From Bacillota bacterium (GTDB lineage Bacteria > Bacillota > Clostridia > Christensenellales > CAG-138): DNA of 6,893 nt. The first letter of the stretch is position 1. Each line of letters opens with the position of its first letter. Location: assembly GCA_023435855.1 (NCBI GenBank), contig JAEZLG010000219.1, forward strand, positions 1 to 6,893, given 5' to 3'. Positions 1 to 4,614 of the stretch are shown in pieces. The notes below the pieces were generated by a model. It was not told the DNA's origin, searched no databases, and saw only the letters and a list, made by a program, of their open reading frames with translations. Both the position numbers and the translations under genes were made by a program.

Positions 1-479
1 CTCGTGGGGATAGCGGTATGCGACAATTCAATAAGGAGCCGATCCATATAAACGCCCTCCTGCATGAACTGGTGGAGGAACAGATCTCCATAGATGAAAG
101 CCATCGCTATGAGGTGGATTCCTCCGAAACGATCCGATTGTTTGCAGATCCAAACATGGTCAAGCAACTTTTGCGCGCCCTCATTGACAACAGCGTGAAA
201 TATACTCCTGTGGATGGGAAAATAACGCTTTCTTGCCAAGATAAAAGCGATGGCATTTATGTATCGGTCGCTGATACGGGCATCGGCATGGAACCGGAAC
301 ACCTATCCCATGTATTTGAACGGTTTTACCGTGCGGATCAGGCGCGCACCAAAGCCACGGGCGGTATGGGGCTCGGTTTATCTATTGTTCAGGCAATCGT
401 GGATGTGCATGGTGGTAAGCTCCTTACTGAAAGTGAAAAAGGAAAAGGCACGCGCATCACCGCCGTGTTTTCAAAATAG
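1..479 (+). CDS. Sensor histidine kinase, C-terminal ATPase domain (5' end outside window)
   Basis: This is the C-terminal catalytic part of a two-component sensor kinase, which binds ATP and phosphorylates a histidine in its own dimerisation domain. The frame is open to the left edge (first full codon at position 3), so the ATG at 18 is internal and the true start lies upstream. The HATPase_c boxes appear in order: N box with LIDNSVKYTP (Asn codon 189-191), G1 box DTGIGM (from 273), F box FERFYRAD, and G2 box GGMGLGLSIV. The protein ends shortly after with the usual GKGTRITAVF strand and a TAG stop. The sensor region, the HAMP domain if any, and the phospho-accepting His are not in the window, so the signal is unknown. 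The G2/F box style is that of PhoR/WalK-like kinases of Gram-positive bacteria. A partner response regulator would be expected just upstream. No clear hairpin terminator follows the stop. Confidence 0.95.
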   Translation, partial: RGDSGMRQFNKEPIHINALLHELVEEQISIDESHRYEVDSSETIRLFADPNMVKQLLRALIDNSVKYTPVDGKITLSCQDKSDGIYVSVADTGIGMEPEHLSHVFERFYRADQARTKATGGMGLGLSIVQAIVDVHGGKLLTESEKGKGTRITAVFSK

Positions 480-487
480 CTCAAATT

Positions 488-529
488 TCATTTATATATC
501 ATGAGATTCTCATTTTAGGCATGTATAAT
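488..529 (+). promoter_or_regulatory. Promoter with palindromic operator-like element, copy 1
   Basis: The 112-bp gap between the kinase and the hydrolase gene holds a perfect 13-nt palindrome, ATGAGATTCTCAT, at 501-513. A good -10 box TATAAT lies at 524-529, and 17 bp upstream ATGAGA (501-506) matches the TTGACA -35 consensus at four of six positions. The palindrome therefore overlaps the -35, a typical place for a repressor or activator. Transcription would start near 536, leaving a leader of about 57 nt before the ATG at 593. Positions 488-526 match 1775-1813 at 36 of 39 bases. What binds it is unknown. The 5-bp ATGAG/CTCAT stem followed by four T is too weak to call a terminator. Confidence 0.6.
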
Positions 530-592
530 TAATTTTTATATTTATAATTTCGTTTTGTGAAAAACTTGTATAAACAGCAAGGGAACAGCTGA

Positions 593-1747
593 ATGTTAAG
601 AAAGACAAGTTCACATGGATTTAAGAATATAGCGCGCCATTCCACCGATGCCTTTAATAGGTTCGGAGGGACTTGGAAACGACACAGGGGACTATTCCTA
701 TGTACGGGAATCGGTTTTATTTTCGTTGTTCTCTTGCTTCTTGGCCTGCGTTGGCGTCAAAATGCCGATGCTTCCACCCGTGACGTTGTGCAGATTACTA
801 CCGATATGCAGGGCCGCGTTACGAGCGAAAGCCAGAACGAAGATTATTATACCGGAGTGTTGTTCACCCCCGAAAAACCTACAGAACCGGAATCCGCCGA
901 GATTACCGTGACAGCTGCCCCTACAAATTCGCCGAGTTTTACACTGCAACCGACAGCCTCTCCCACGCCGGAACCGAAGAACCAACCTACGCCCAGCCCA
1001 ACGCCGCCTGATTTCGATAGTTTGATCCGCTTTTACAAGCTGGAAGCAGATCGATATTATAACGATTATGGCTATTCGTCCAATCAGTATGCGTATACTG
1101 ATGATGAGTTGTATATGCTTGCGCAACTGATCTACGGCGAAGCGCGCGGCGAGTCTTCGGAGGGGAAAATTGCAGTAGCAAATGTGGTGATGAACCGTGT
1201 GCTTTCGCGCGGATACCCCGGCAATACGATCAATGCCGTGATTACCGCTTCCGGTCAGTTCACCGGATATTCCTCCTCCATAAGGACCGATTCGGCATGT
1301 ATTTCCACCGCCCGCCAAGTGCTGGACAAAGAGGTTTGGGTCATACCGCAAAACGTTTACTTTTTCCAATCGGATAAACCCGCCGGGGAGGATTGGGGCA
1401 GCCATAAGTATTACGCACAGATCGGCGGGCATTGTTTTTATACAGAAAGCTACAGGGGGCGAAACAGGAATGGGGAAATCCCCCCTGCGCTATATGAACG
1501 AGTATATAAATGGCCGCAGTACGGATGTGAACCCGGGCAGCGGGTGTACAGAATACAGTACATGTTAAACAAGCTGGGATACGATGTGAAAGCGGACAGC
1601 TATTTTGGAAAAACCACAGAGGAAGCTGTCGTTGCATTTCAGACCAAGAAGAAGCTAAAAGCCGATGGTGTAGCAGGCCCGTCTACAATTAAAGCCCTGA
1701 TTAAGGCATATGGGCTAAACGAGTATAGCAACAAATTTGACAGTTGA
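593..1747 (+). CDS. Membrane-anchored SleB-type cell wall hydrolase with C-terminal peptidoglycan-binding domain
   Basis: This 384-aa protein probably cleaves peptidoglycan glycan strands outside the membrane. An N-terminal basic stretch (residues 1-32) is followed by one membrane segment (about 33-54) with no clear signal-peptidase site, suggesting a type II anchor. Residues 85-142 form a Pro/Thr/Ser-rich stalk with repeated PTxSPTP-like units. Residues 172-290 match the SleB/Hydrolase_2 fold: LIYGEARGES contains Glu183, equivalent to the catalytic Glu of SleB lytic transglycosylases, followed by VANVVMNRV, an FTGYSS loop and GSHKYY. Residues 311-372 are a PG_binding_1 domain (QYMLNKLGY, YFGKTTEEAVVAFQ, DGVAGPSTIKAL). 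The start is supported by AAGGGAA at 579-585, 7 nt upstream. Classical SleB has the binding domain first and a cleaved signal peptide; here the order is reversed, so a role in germination is not assured and vegetative wall remodelling is possible. Confidence 0.92.
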   Translation: MLRKTSSHGFKNIARHSTDAFNRFGGTWKRHRGLFLCTGIGFIFVVLLLLGLRWRQNADASTRDVVQITTDMQGRVTSESQNEDYYTGVLFTPEKPTEPESAEITVTAAPTNSPSFTLQPTASPTPEPKNQPTPSPTPPDFDSLIRFYKLEADRYYNDYGYSSNQYAYTDDELYMLAQLIYGEARGESSEGKIAVANVVMNRVLSRGYPGNTINAVITASGQFTGYSSSIRTDSACISTARQVLDKEVWVIPQNVYFFQSDKPAGEDWGSHKYYAQIGGHCFYTESYRGRNRNGEIPPALYERVYKWPQYGCEPGQRVYRIQYMLNKLGYDVKADSYFGKTTEEAVVAFQTKKKLKADGVAGPSTIKALIKAYGLNEYSNKFDS

Positions 1748-1774
1748 CAGCTTAGCTTCAAAATAAACTAAGTA

Positions 1775-1816
1775 TCATTCATATATCATGAGATTCTCAT
1801 TTTCCGCATGTATGCT
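1775..1816 (+). promoter_or_regulatory. Promoter with palindromic operator-like element, copy 2
   Basis: This is the second copy of the 488-529 element, 27 bp after the hydrolase stop. The palindrome ATGAGATTCTCAT is at 1788-1800, and the flanking ATATATC and GCATGTAT are also conserved. The -10 aligned with TATAAT of copy 1 is TATGCT (1811-1816), so this copy would be the weaker promoter, with the same 17-bp spacing from ATGAGA. Transcription would start near 1823, just before the AGGAGG at 1831. The ATG inside the palindrome (1788) would then be untranscribed from this promoter and is not the start of the glycosyltransferase. Confidence 0.55.
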
Positions 1817-1829
1817 CATGTTATACCGC

Positions 1830-1837
1830 AAGGAGGA
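1830..1837 (+). promoter_or_regulatory. Ribosome binding site for the glycosyltransferase/GtrA gene
   Basis: AAGGAGGA is a full-strength Shine-Dalgarno sequence and the only one near the beginning of this gene. It lies downstream of the in-frame ATGs at 1788, 1812 and 1818, so it cannot serve them. The next in-frame ATG is 1854, 16 nt after the site. That spacing is longer than usual, but no in-frame ATG, GTG or TTG lies closer. Confidence 0.6.
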
Positions 1838-1853
1838 AATCTCTTTTTCAACC

Positions 1854-2858
1854 ATGAACATAAAAGTATTGATACCGGCCTATAAGCCGGACGATAAGCT
1901 AATTACACTTATCAAACAGTTGATCTTATCCGTAGACGTTCTTGTTATTGATGATGGTAGCGGTGCGGAGTTTTTCTCCGTATTCCATGAAGCTCAGCAG
2001 CTTGGTGCAACGGTTCTTAGCTATGATAAAAACTGCGGCAAGGGGGCTGCGCTAAAAACCGGGATTCGGTATCTTCATGAGCATGAACAGGGGACAAGCA
2101 TTGTTACCGCCGATGCGGATGGGCAGCATAGCCCGCAGGACATTTTACGAATCGTTGACGCGATGAAGGAACATCCTGAAATGCTAGTTTTGGGTGTACG
2201 CGAGATTGGCAAGATGCCTACACGATCCCGTTTTGGAAATTCCCTAACACGATTCTTTTTTCGCTTGATAACAAAATTGGATATATCGGATACCCAAACG
2301 GGGCTGCGTGGCATACCATATACGCTTTTTGACCGATTACTGTGTGTTGCGGGTGATCGCTACGAATACGAGATGAATATATTGCTATCCTTGCGAGGAT
2401 GGAATGTACCTTTTAGGGAAATCTGTATTGATACGATTTATGTAGACAACAATTCCCGGTCGCACTTTCATGCGTTACGCGATGGCATTCTTGTTTTCTC
2501 GCGGGTACTTAAATACTGTGCGTCATCCATTTTATGTGCAGTACTTGATTTCGGGCTTTATACTCTACTCCTCCTTTGGCTTCCCACAGCGGGTGCATAT
2601 GCCTTTGCGCGTGTTGTCAGCGCAATAGCGAATTATCAGTTGAACAGGCGCATGGTATTTCACACGCAAGCTTCAATTCACAGCGCCGCCGGCTATTTTC
2701 TATTAGCTTTATGCGTTATGGTGGCAGGCAGTCTGAGCGTCAGCTTTTTATCCGATATCGGGATCAATAAGGTGCTTGCTAAGGCATTCGTAGACGGAAT
2801 CCTCTTTATCTCTAATTATCTGTTGCAAAAGAAAGTTGTGTTTCGAAAAAAAGAGTAG
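1854..2858 (+). CDS. Bifunctional family 2 glycosyltransferase / GtrA-like membrane protein
   Basis: This is a 334-aa fusion. Residues 1-216 are a GT2 domain of the DPM1/polyprenyl-phosphate sugar transferase type: the strand MNIKVLIPAYKP, the IDDGS motif (32-36, nucleotide-binding Asp33/Asp34), KNCGKGAALKTG, and the metal-binding DAD at 87-89 inside TADADGQH. QTGLRG and RYEYEMN follow, as in this family. Residues 217-330 look like a GtrA domain with about four membrane segments (for example ILCAVLDFGLYTLLLL and AAGYFLLALCVMVAGSL), a family linked to moving lipid-linked sugars across the membrane. Inference: it makes and/or flips a polyprenyl-phosphate sugar for a wall polymer. The sugar cannot be told. 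A longer frame opens at ATG 1788, but its first 22 residues do not look like GT2 and overlap a promoter-like repeat, so I start at 1854. The TAG stop overlaps a GTG that opens the next short ORF. Confidence 0.9.
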   Translation: MNIKVLIPAYKPDDKLITLIKQLILSVDVLVIDDGSGAEFFSVFHEAQQLGATVLSYDKNCGKGAALKTGIRYLHEHEQGTSIVTADADGQHSPQDILRIVDAMKEHPEMLVLGVREIGKMPTRSRFGNSLTRFFFRLITKLDISDTQTGLRGIPYTLFDRLLCVAGDRYEYEMNILLSLRGWNVPFREICIDTIYVDNNSRSHFHALRDGILVFSRVLKYCASSILCAVLDFGLYTLLLLWLPTAGAYAFARVVSAIANYQLNRRMVFHTQASIHSAAGYFLLALCVMVAGSLSVSFLSDIGINKVLAKAFVDGILFISNYLLQKKVVFRKKE

Positions 2859-3058
2859 TGAATAACACGATCCATGATTGTATCGCAAAGTGCCTGACGA
2901 AGTTGTGTAAGAGAATCACATCAAAATGGACTGGCTACAGTAAACTGTACAGAATATATAAGGTAAAGGTATTCTTTCAAAGACAAAAAGCAACTTGTCG
3001 GTTTCTCATTATGTTTATTGTTGGACAACTGCTAGCGGTGCTTTTAAAAAGTTGCTGA
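2858..3058 (+). CDS. Doubtful small ORF, 66 codons, C-terminal hydrophobic stretch
   Basis: A GTG at 2858 shares one base with the glycosyltransferase stop (TAGTG), an arrangement seen in translationally coupled genes. The product would be Lys/Arg-rich (about residues 10-48) with a hydrophobic tail FLIMFIVGQLLAVLLK that could be one membrane segment. I recognise no family. There is no good ribosome binding site, only purine-rich AAAAAAAGAG inside the previous gene. It may be a small basic membrane protein, the remnant of a decayed gene, or chance. If it is not real, 2859-3186 is a 328-bp gene-free AT-rich stretch. Confidence 0.22.
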   Translation: MNNTIHDCIAKCLTKLCKRITSKWTGYSKLYRIYKVKVFFQRQKATCRFLIMFIVGQLLAVLLKSC

Positions 3059-3186
3059 AATTTATTATCAAAGGTTTACAGGAATGCAGTTGTTAGCAAT
3101 CAGTGATTAAAGGTAGGTTTACTAATCACATTGAAGGCGGGCGAGAATACTATAAAAAAGGCATCTTGTTTGAAGGAGTCAGCAAT
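3059..3186 (+). promoter_or_regulatory. AT-rich upstream region with inverted repeat and weak promoter
   Basis: This gap leads to the gene at 3187. GTGATTA (3103-3109) and TAATCAC (3123-3129) form a perfect 7-bp inverted repeat. Between them, GTA (3113-3115) and TAC (3120-3122) can extend the pairing around a GGTT loop, leaving AAG bulged. A possible -10 TATAAA is at 3151-3156, but no good -35 stands at 16-18 bp; TTGAAG at 3131 is only 14 bp away. If the -10 is used, transcription starts near 3163 and the repeat lies just upstream of the promoter core, as an operator might. It could equally be an RNA hairpin of a longer transcript. The promoter call is weak; the repeat itself is plain. Confidence 0.35.
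3173..3178 (+). promoter_or_regulatory. Ribosome binding site that sets the start of the 95-aa protein
   Basis: AAGGAG lies 8 nt before ATG 3187, which is ideal spacing. The frame stays open upstream to a GTG at 3103, but that codon has no such site and falls inside the inverted repeat, so 3187 is the preferred start. Confidence 0.75.
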
Positions 3187-3474
3187 ATGCAGGAAAACGA
3201 GTCTATTAGTCAGTGTGCGGATATCCTTAGCACTTTAGGGTGCACAAAAAGTACCGAGCAGCTTTCAATTTTTGCAAATCTGCTTGCCATTGCTATTTCC
3301 AAAGGCAAAAGTGCGGATCAATTAAATGTAATAGGCAATTTTATTGTTGCGGTCGGGAGCCTTCTATTAACCATGGCAGCACAGAGAACATCTTGTGAAA
3401 CCAAACTAGATACCCTCGCACAAATTAAAGATTTGAAGAAAAAAATTAAAGATTTAGAAGATAGTCTAAGCTGA
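3187..3474 (+). CDS. Small helical protein of unknown function (95 aa, DUF6774-like)
   Basis: The function is unknown. Residues 22-70 form a conserved-looking core with STEQLSIFANLLAIAIS, then GKSADQLNVIGNFIVAVGSL and LLTMAAQRTSCE. The pattern of two short hydrophobic helices joined by SADQLN, ending in AAQR, resembles small Firmicute proteins that I recall under DUF6774; this is recalled by pattern and not searched. The hydrophobic parts are interrupted and probably pack as soluble helices, although residues 47-65 could be a weak membrane segment. The C-terminus (about 74-95) is a Lys/Asp/Glu-rich helix with a heptad-like series I80, L83, I87, L90, L94, so coiled-coil oligomerisation is likely. 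Cys10, Cys19 and Cys70 are present, but no metal-site spacing is evident. It has its own strong ribosome binding site and appears to be a single-gene unit, converging on the phosphatase gene 49 bp away. Confidence 0.8.
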   Translation: MQENESISQCADILSTLGCTKSTEQLSIFANLLAIAISKGKSADQLNVIGNFIVAVGSLLLTMAAQRTSCETKLDTLAQIKDLKKKIKDLEDSLS

Positions 3475-3523
3475 CTCTTTATTGACATTGGTTTTTTTAG
3501 TGGATGTGAAAAGAATTAAGTGG

Positions 3524-4057
3524 TCAAGGTAAATCTGCTAAGGATAACCGACTTATGATTTCATAGCCATTTCCCGAACCAAGCGGCTTGATAATAACCG
3601 TTCCCATATCCGGAATCTGAGCTAAGCCAACACCGCTTGGGAAACTGTGCGCTATAATAACCGTATTTGCTCCCTGCGGGGGGATAATCTCCAATTTGGA
3701 TTTCAGATCGTTTAGTATCCGGTTCTGTTCAAAGGCGGGTAAATCTGCGCTCAACCGATAAACATCAATCCAAAACGGATCGATTTGCACATTTCTCCTG
3801 CCAAAAGCCAGTTGGGCAGTTTCGATAGCCCTGCAAAAAGGGCTTATAAATATAGGACAGCTTATGGGAATCCGTAAAGCGCGAAGAATTTGTCCGTAGT
3901 AAACGGCTTGTCTTCGTCCATAATTGGAAAGGTTTCTTTGAGTATAGCAGTTTTGAAAATTTAGATCAGGCCGGTCTTCCCCGACGGTCGCTTCACCGTG
4001 CCTAGCATATAATATATACCCGCCGCCTCTCAATAAATCTAGCAATTCTCTGTTCAT
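3524..4057 (-). CDS. Histidine phosphatase family protein (phosphoglycerate mutase-like)
   Basis: This 177-aa protein belongs to the RHG phosphatase superfamily, whose members transfer phosphate through a phospho-histidine. The hallmark ARHGEAT gives Arg19 and nucleophile His20. ISPFCRAIETA supplies the second Arg (Arg76) and the probable acid Glu79, and TVIIAHS gives the second His (His137), so the active site looks complete. LNFQNCYTQRNLSNYGRRQA marks a short branch near the SixA/Ais-like histidine phosphatases, not the larger glycolytic mutases; the substrate is unknown. No signal peptide is seen, so it should be cytoplasmic. The ATG at 4057-4055 has a modest AAGAGAA site 4 nt upstream. 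It is divergent from the PadR/ABC operon and convergent with the 95-aa gene; its own promoter can be seen at 4131-4102. Confidence 0.9.
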   Translation of the reverse strand: MNRELLDLLRGGGYILYARHGEATVGEDRPDLNFQNCYTQRNLSNYGRRQAVYYGQILRALRIPISCPIFISPFCRAIETAQLAFGRRNVQIDPFWIDVYRLSADLPAFEQNRILNDLKSKLEIIPPQGANTVIIAHSFPSGVGLAQIPDMGTVIIKPLGSGNGYEIISRLSLADLP

Positions 4058-4101
4058 TTGATTCTCTTAACCATCCCGGTTTAGCATTTTTGAATTTACA
4101 T

Positions 4102-4131
4102 ATTATATTCACGGGAAGCTTTATTTGTTAA
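4102..4131 (-). promoter_or_regulatory. Promoter for the histidine phosphatase gene
   Basis: Read on the minus strand, TTAACA (4131-4126) matches the -35 consensus at five of six positions and is followed after 18 bp by a perfect TATAAT (4107-4102). Transcription would start near 4095, giving a leader of roughly 37 nt before the ATG at 4057. It points away from the promoter at 4201-4229. Confidence 0.65.
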
Positions 4132-4200
4132 TATTGACTGACATGCCGAAGCGTATGTAGAGTGGTGCAATTGGGTATCCAAATGGATATATTGATTCTA

Positions 4201-4229
4201 TTGACAACGGAATCGGTATGATGTATTAT
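4201..4229 (+). promoter_or_regulatory. Near-consensus promoter for the padR-ABC operon
   Basis: A perfect TTGACA (4201-4206) is followed after exactly 17 bp by TATTAT (4224-4229), five of six to consensus, with TG directly before it. The expected start is near 4236, so the in-frame TTG at 4231 would not be in the transcript. A short inverted repeat TATCC-AAAT-GGATA (4176-4189) sits just upstream of the -35. Such a strong core promoter makes sense if a repressor normally shuts it. Confidence 0.75.
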
Positions 4230-4263
4230 TTTGCATATTGATATAGAGTGCCGATATCGGTAT
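4212..4263 (+). promoter_or_regulatory. Candidate autoregulatory operator region
   Basis: Two features lie in the promoter and leader. CCGATATCGG at 4251-4260 is a perfect 10-bp palindrome about 15 nt after the predicted transcription start. ATCGGTAT occurs twice in direct orientation, at 4212-4219 (inside the -35/-10 spacer) and 4256-4263, with starts 44 bp apart, about four helical turns. PadR-family regulators usually repress their own operon from sites overlapping the promoter, so these are the first places to look. The sites are visible; the link to the regulator is inference. Confidence 0.4.
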
Positions 4264-4270
4264 TCGAGTA

Positions 4271-4279
4271 GAGGCAAGG
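4271..4279 (+). promoter_or_regulatory. Ribosome binding site deciding a TTG start for padR
   Basis: GAGGCAAGG, with AAGG at 4276-4279, lies 8 nt before TTG 4288. No in-frame ATG or GTG is available before the first conserved PadR helix, so TTG 4288 is the best start. Confidence 0.6.
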
Positions 4280-4287
4280 TAAAAGAA

Positions 4288-4614
4288 TTGGAAAACAAGA
4301 TTGTCAGAAAGCTGTTCCTCGGCTTTATCAGCATCCATATCCTGCATCACGCGCAAAAGGAACCGTTCTATGGGTCATGGATGATCGAGGAGCTCAAGCA
4401 TCACGGCTATGCCATGAGTGCCGGAACCCTTTACCCCATCCTCCATAGCCTTGAAAAAGACGGGCTTTTACAATATGAGGAGCGAAACGTGGAGGGTAAA
4501 ATCCGCAAATATTATTCGATTACAGCGTCAGGAGCGTCTGTTTTAAAAGAAGCAAGAAGCAAAGCTTTTGAGCTTTTCAAAGAAATTAAGGGCGGGACGG
4601 GAGAAGAAGCATGA
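4288..4614 (+). CDS. PadR family transcriptional regulator
   Basis: This is a small winged-helix DNA-binding protein of 108 aa from TTG 4288, the size of the short PadR class that includes LmrR. The N-terminus MENKIVRKLFLGFISIHILHHA is the family's first helix. GSWMIEELKHHG, SAGTLYPILHSLEKDGLL (recognition helix) and IRKYYSITASG (wing) are classic PadR signatures. A short C-terminal helix (SVLKEARSKAFELFKEI) would make the dimer interface. In LmrR this helix carries a Trp that stacks with drugs; here the helix has no Trp, the only one in the protein being in GSW near the start of the HTH. So any ligand would bind differently. A longer frame reaches TTG 4231, but that codon lies before the predicted transcription start. 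The stop overlaps the ABC gene start (ATGA, 4611-4614), so the two are co-translated. It probably represses this operon. Confidence 0.92.
   Translation: MENKIVRKLFLGFISIHILHHAQKEPFYGSWMIEELKHHGYAMSAGTLYPILHSLEKDGLLQYEERNVEGKIRKYYSITASGASVLKEARSKAFELFKEIKGGTGEEA

Noticed and set aside
501..517. Possible intrinsic terminator for the histidine kinase: ATGAG/CTCAT stem followed by T residues (and the same at 1788-1804)
   Set aside because: The stem is only 5 bp with a 3-nt loop and low GC, and the T run is four bases. The strongly conserved flanks and the -10 box downstream fit a promoter/operator better.
698..1432. Long minus-strand ORF (244 codons) opposite the hydrolase gene
   Set aside because: Its product has no recognisable domain and is rich in Arg/Ile/Gly as expected from antisense of a coding frame; the plus strand has a complete multi-domain protein.
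1744..1774. TTGACA at 1744-1749 as a -35 for the glycosyltransferase gene
   Set aside because: No acceptable -10 is found at 16-18 bp; the nearest, TAAGTA, is 19 bp away and poor. The duplicated element downstream is the better promoter.
2989..3056. 8-bp inverted repeat AGCAACTT / AAGTTGCT near the end of the 66-codon ORF
   Set aside because: The arms are 52 bp apart, do not extend, and are not followed by a T run; likely chance in AT-rich DNA.
3084..3110. Eight-codon leader peptide ORF (ATG to TAA) before the 95-aa gene
   Set aside because: It has no run of regulatory codons, only a weak AAAGG upstream, and no terminator/antiterminator pair; so short an ORF is expected by chance.
3475..3523. 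Bidirectional terminator between the convergent 95-aa and phosphatase genes
   Set aside because: There is a T run (3492-3498), but I could not find a stable hairpin before it on either strand.
4128..4334. Minus-strand ORF (68 codons) across the padR promoter
   Set aside because: It overlaps two good promoters and the padR start, has no family resemblance and no ribosome binding site that I can see.
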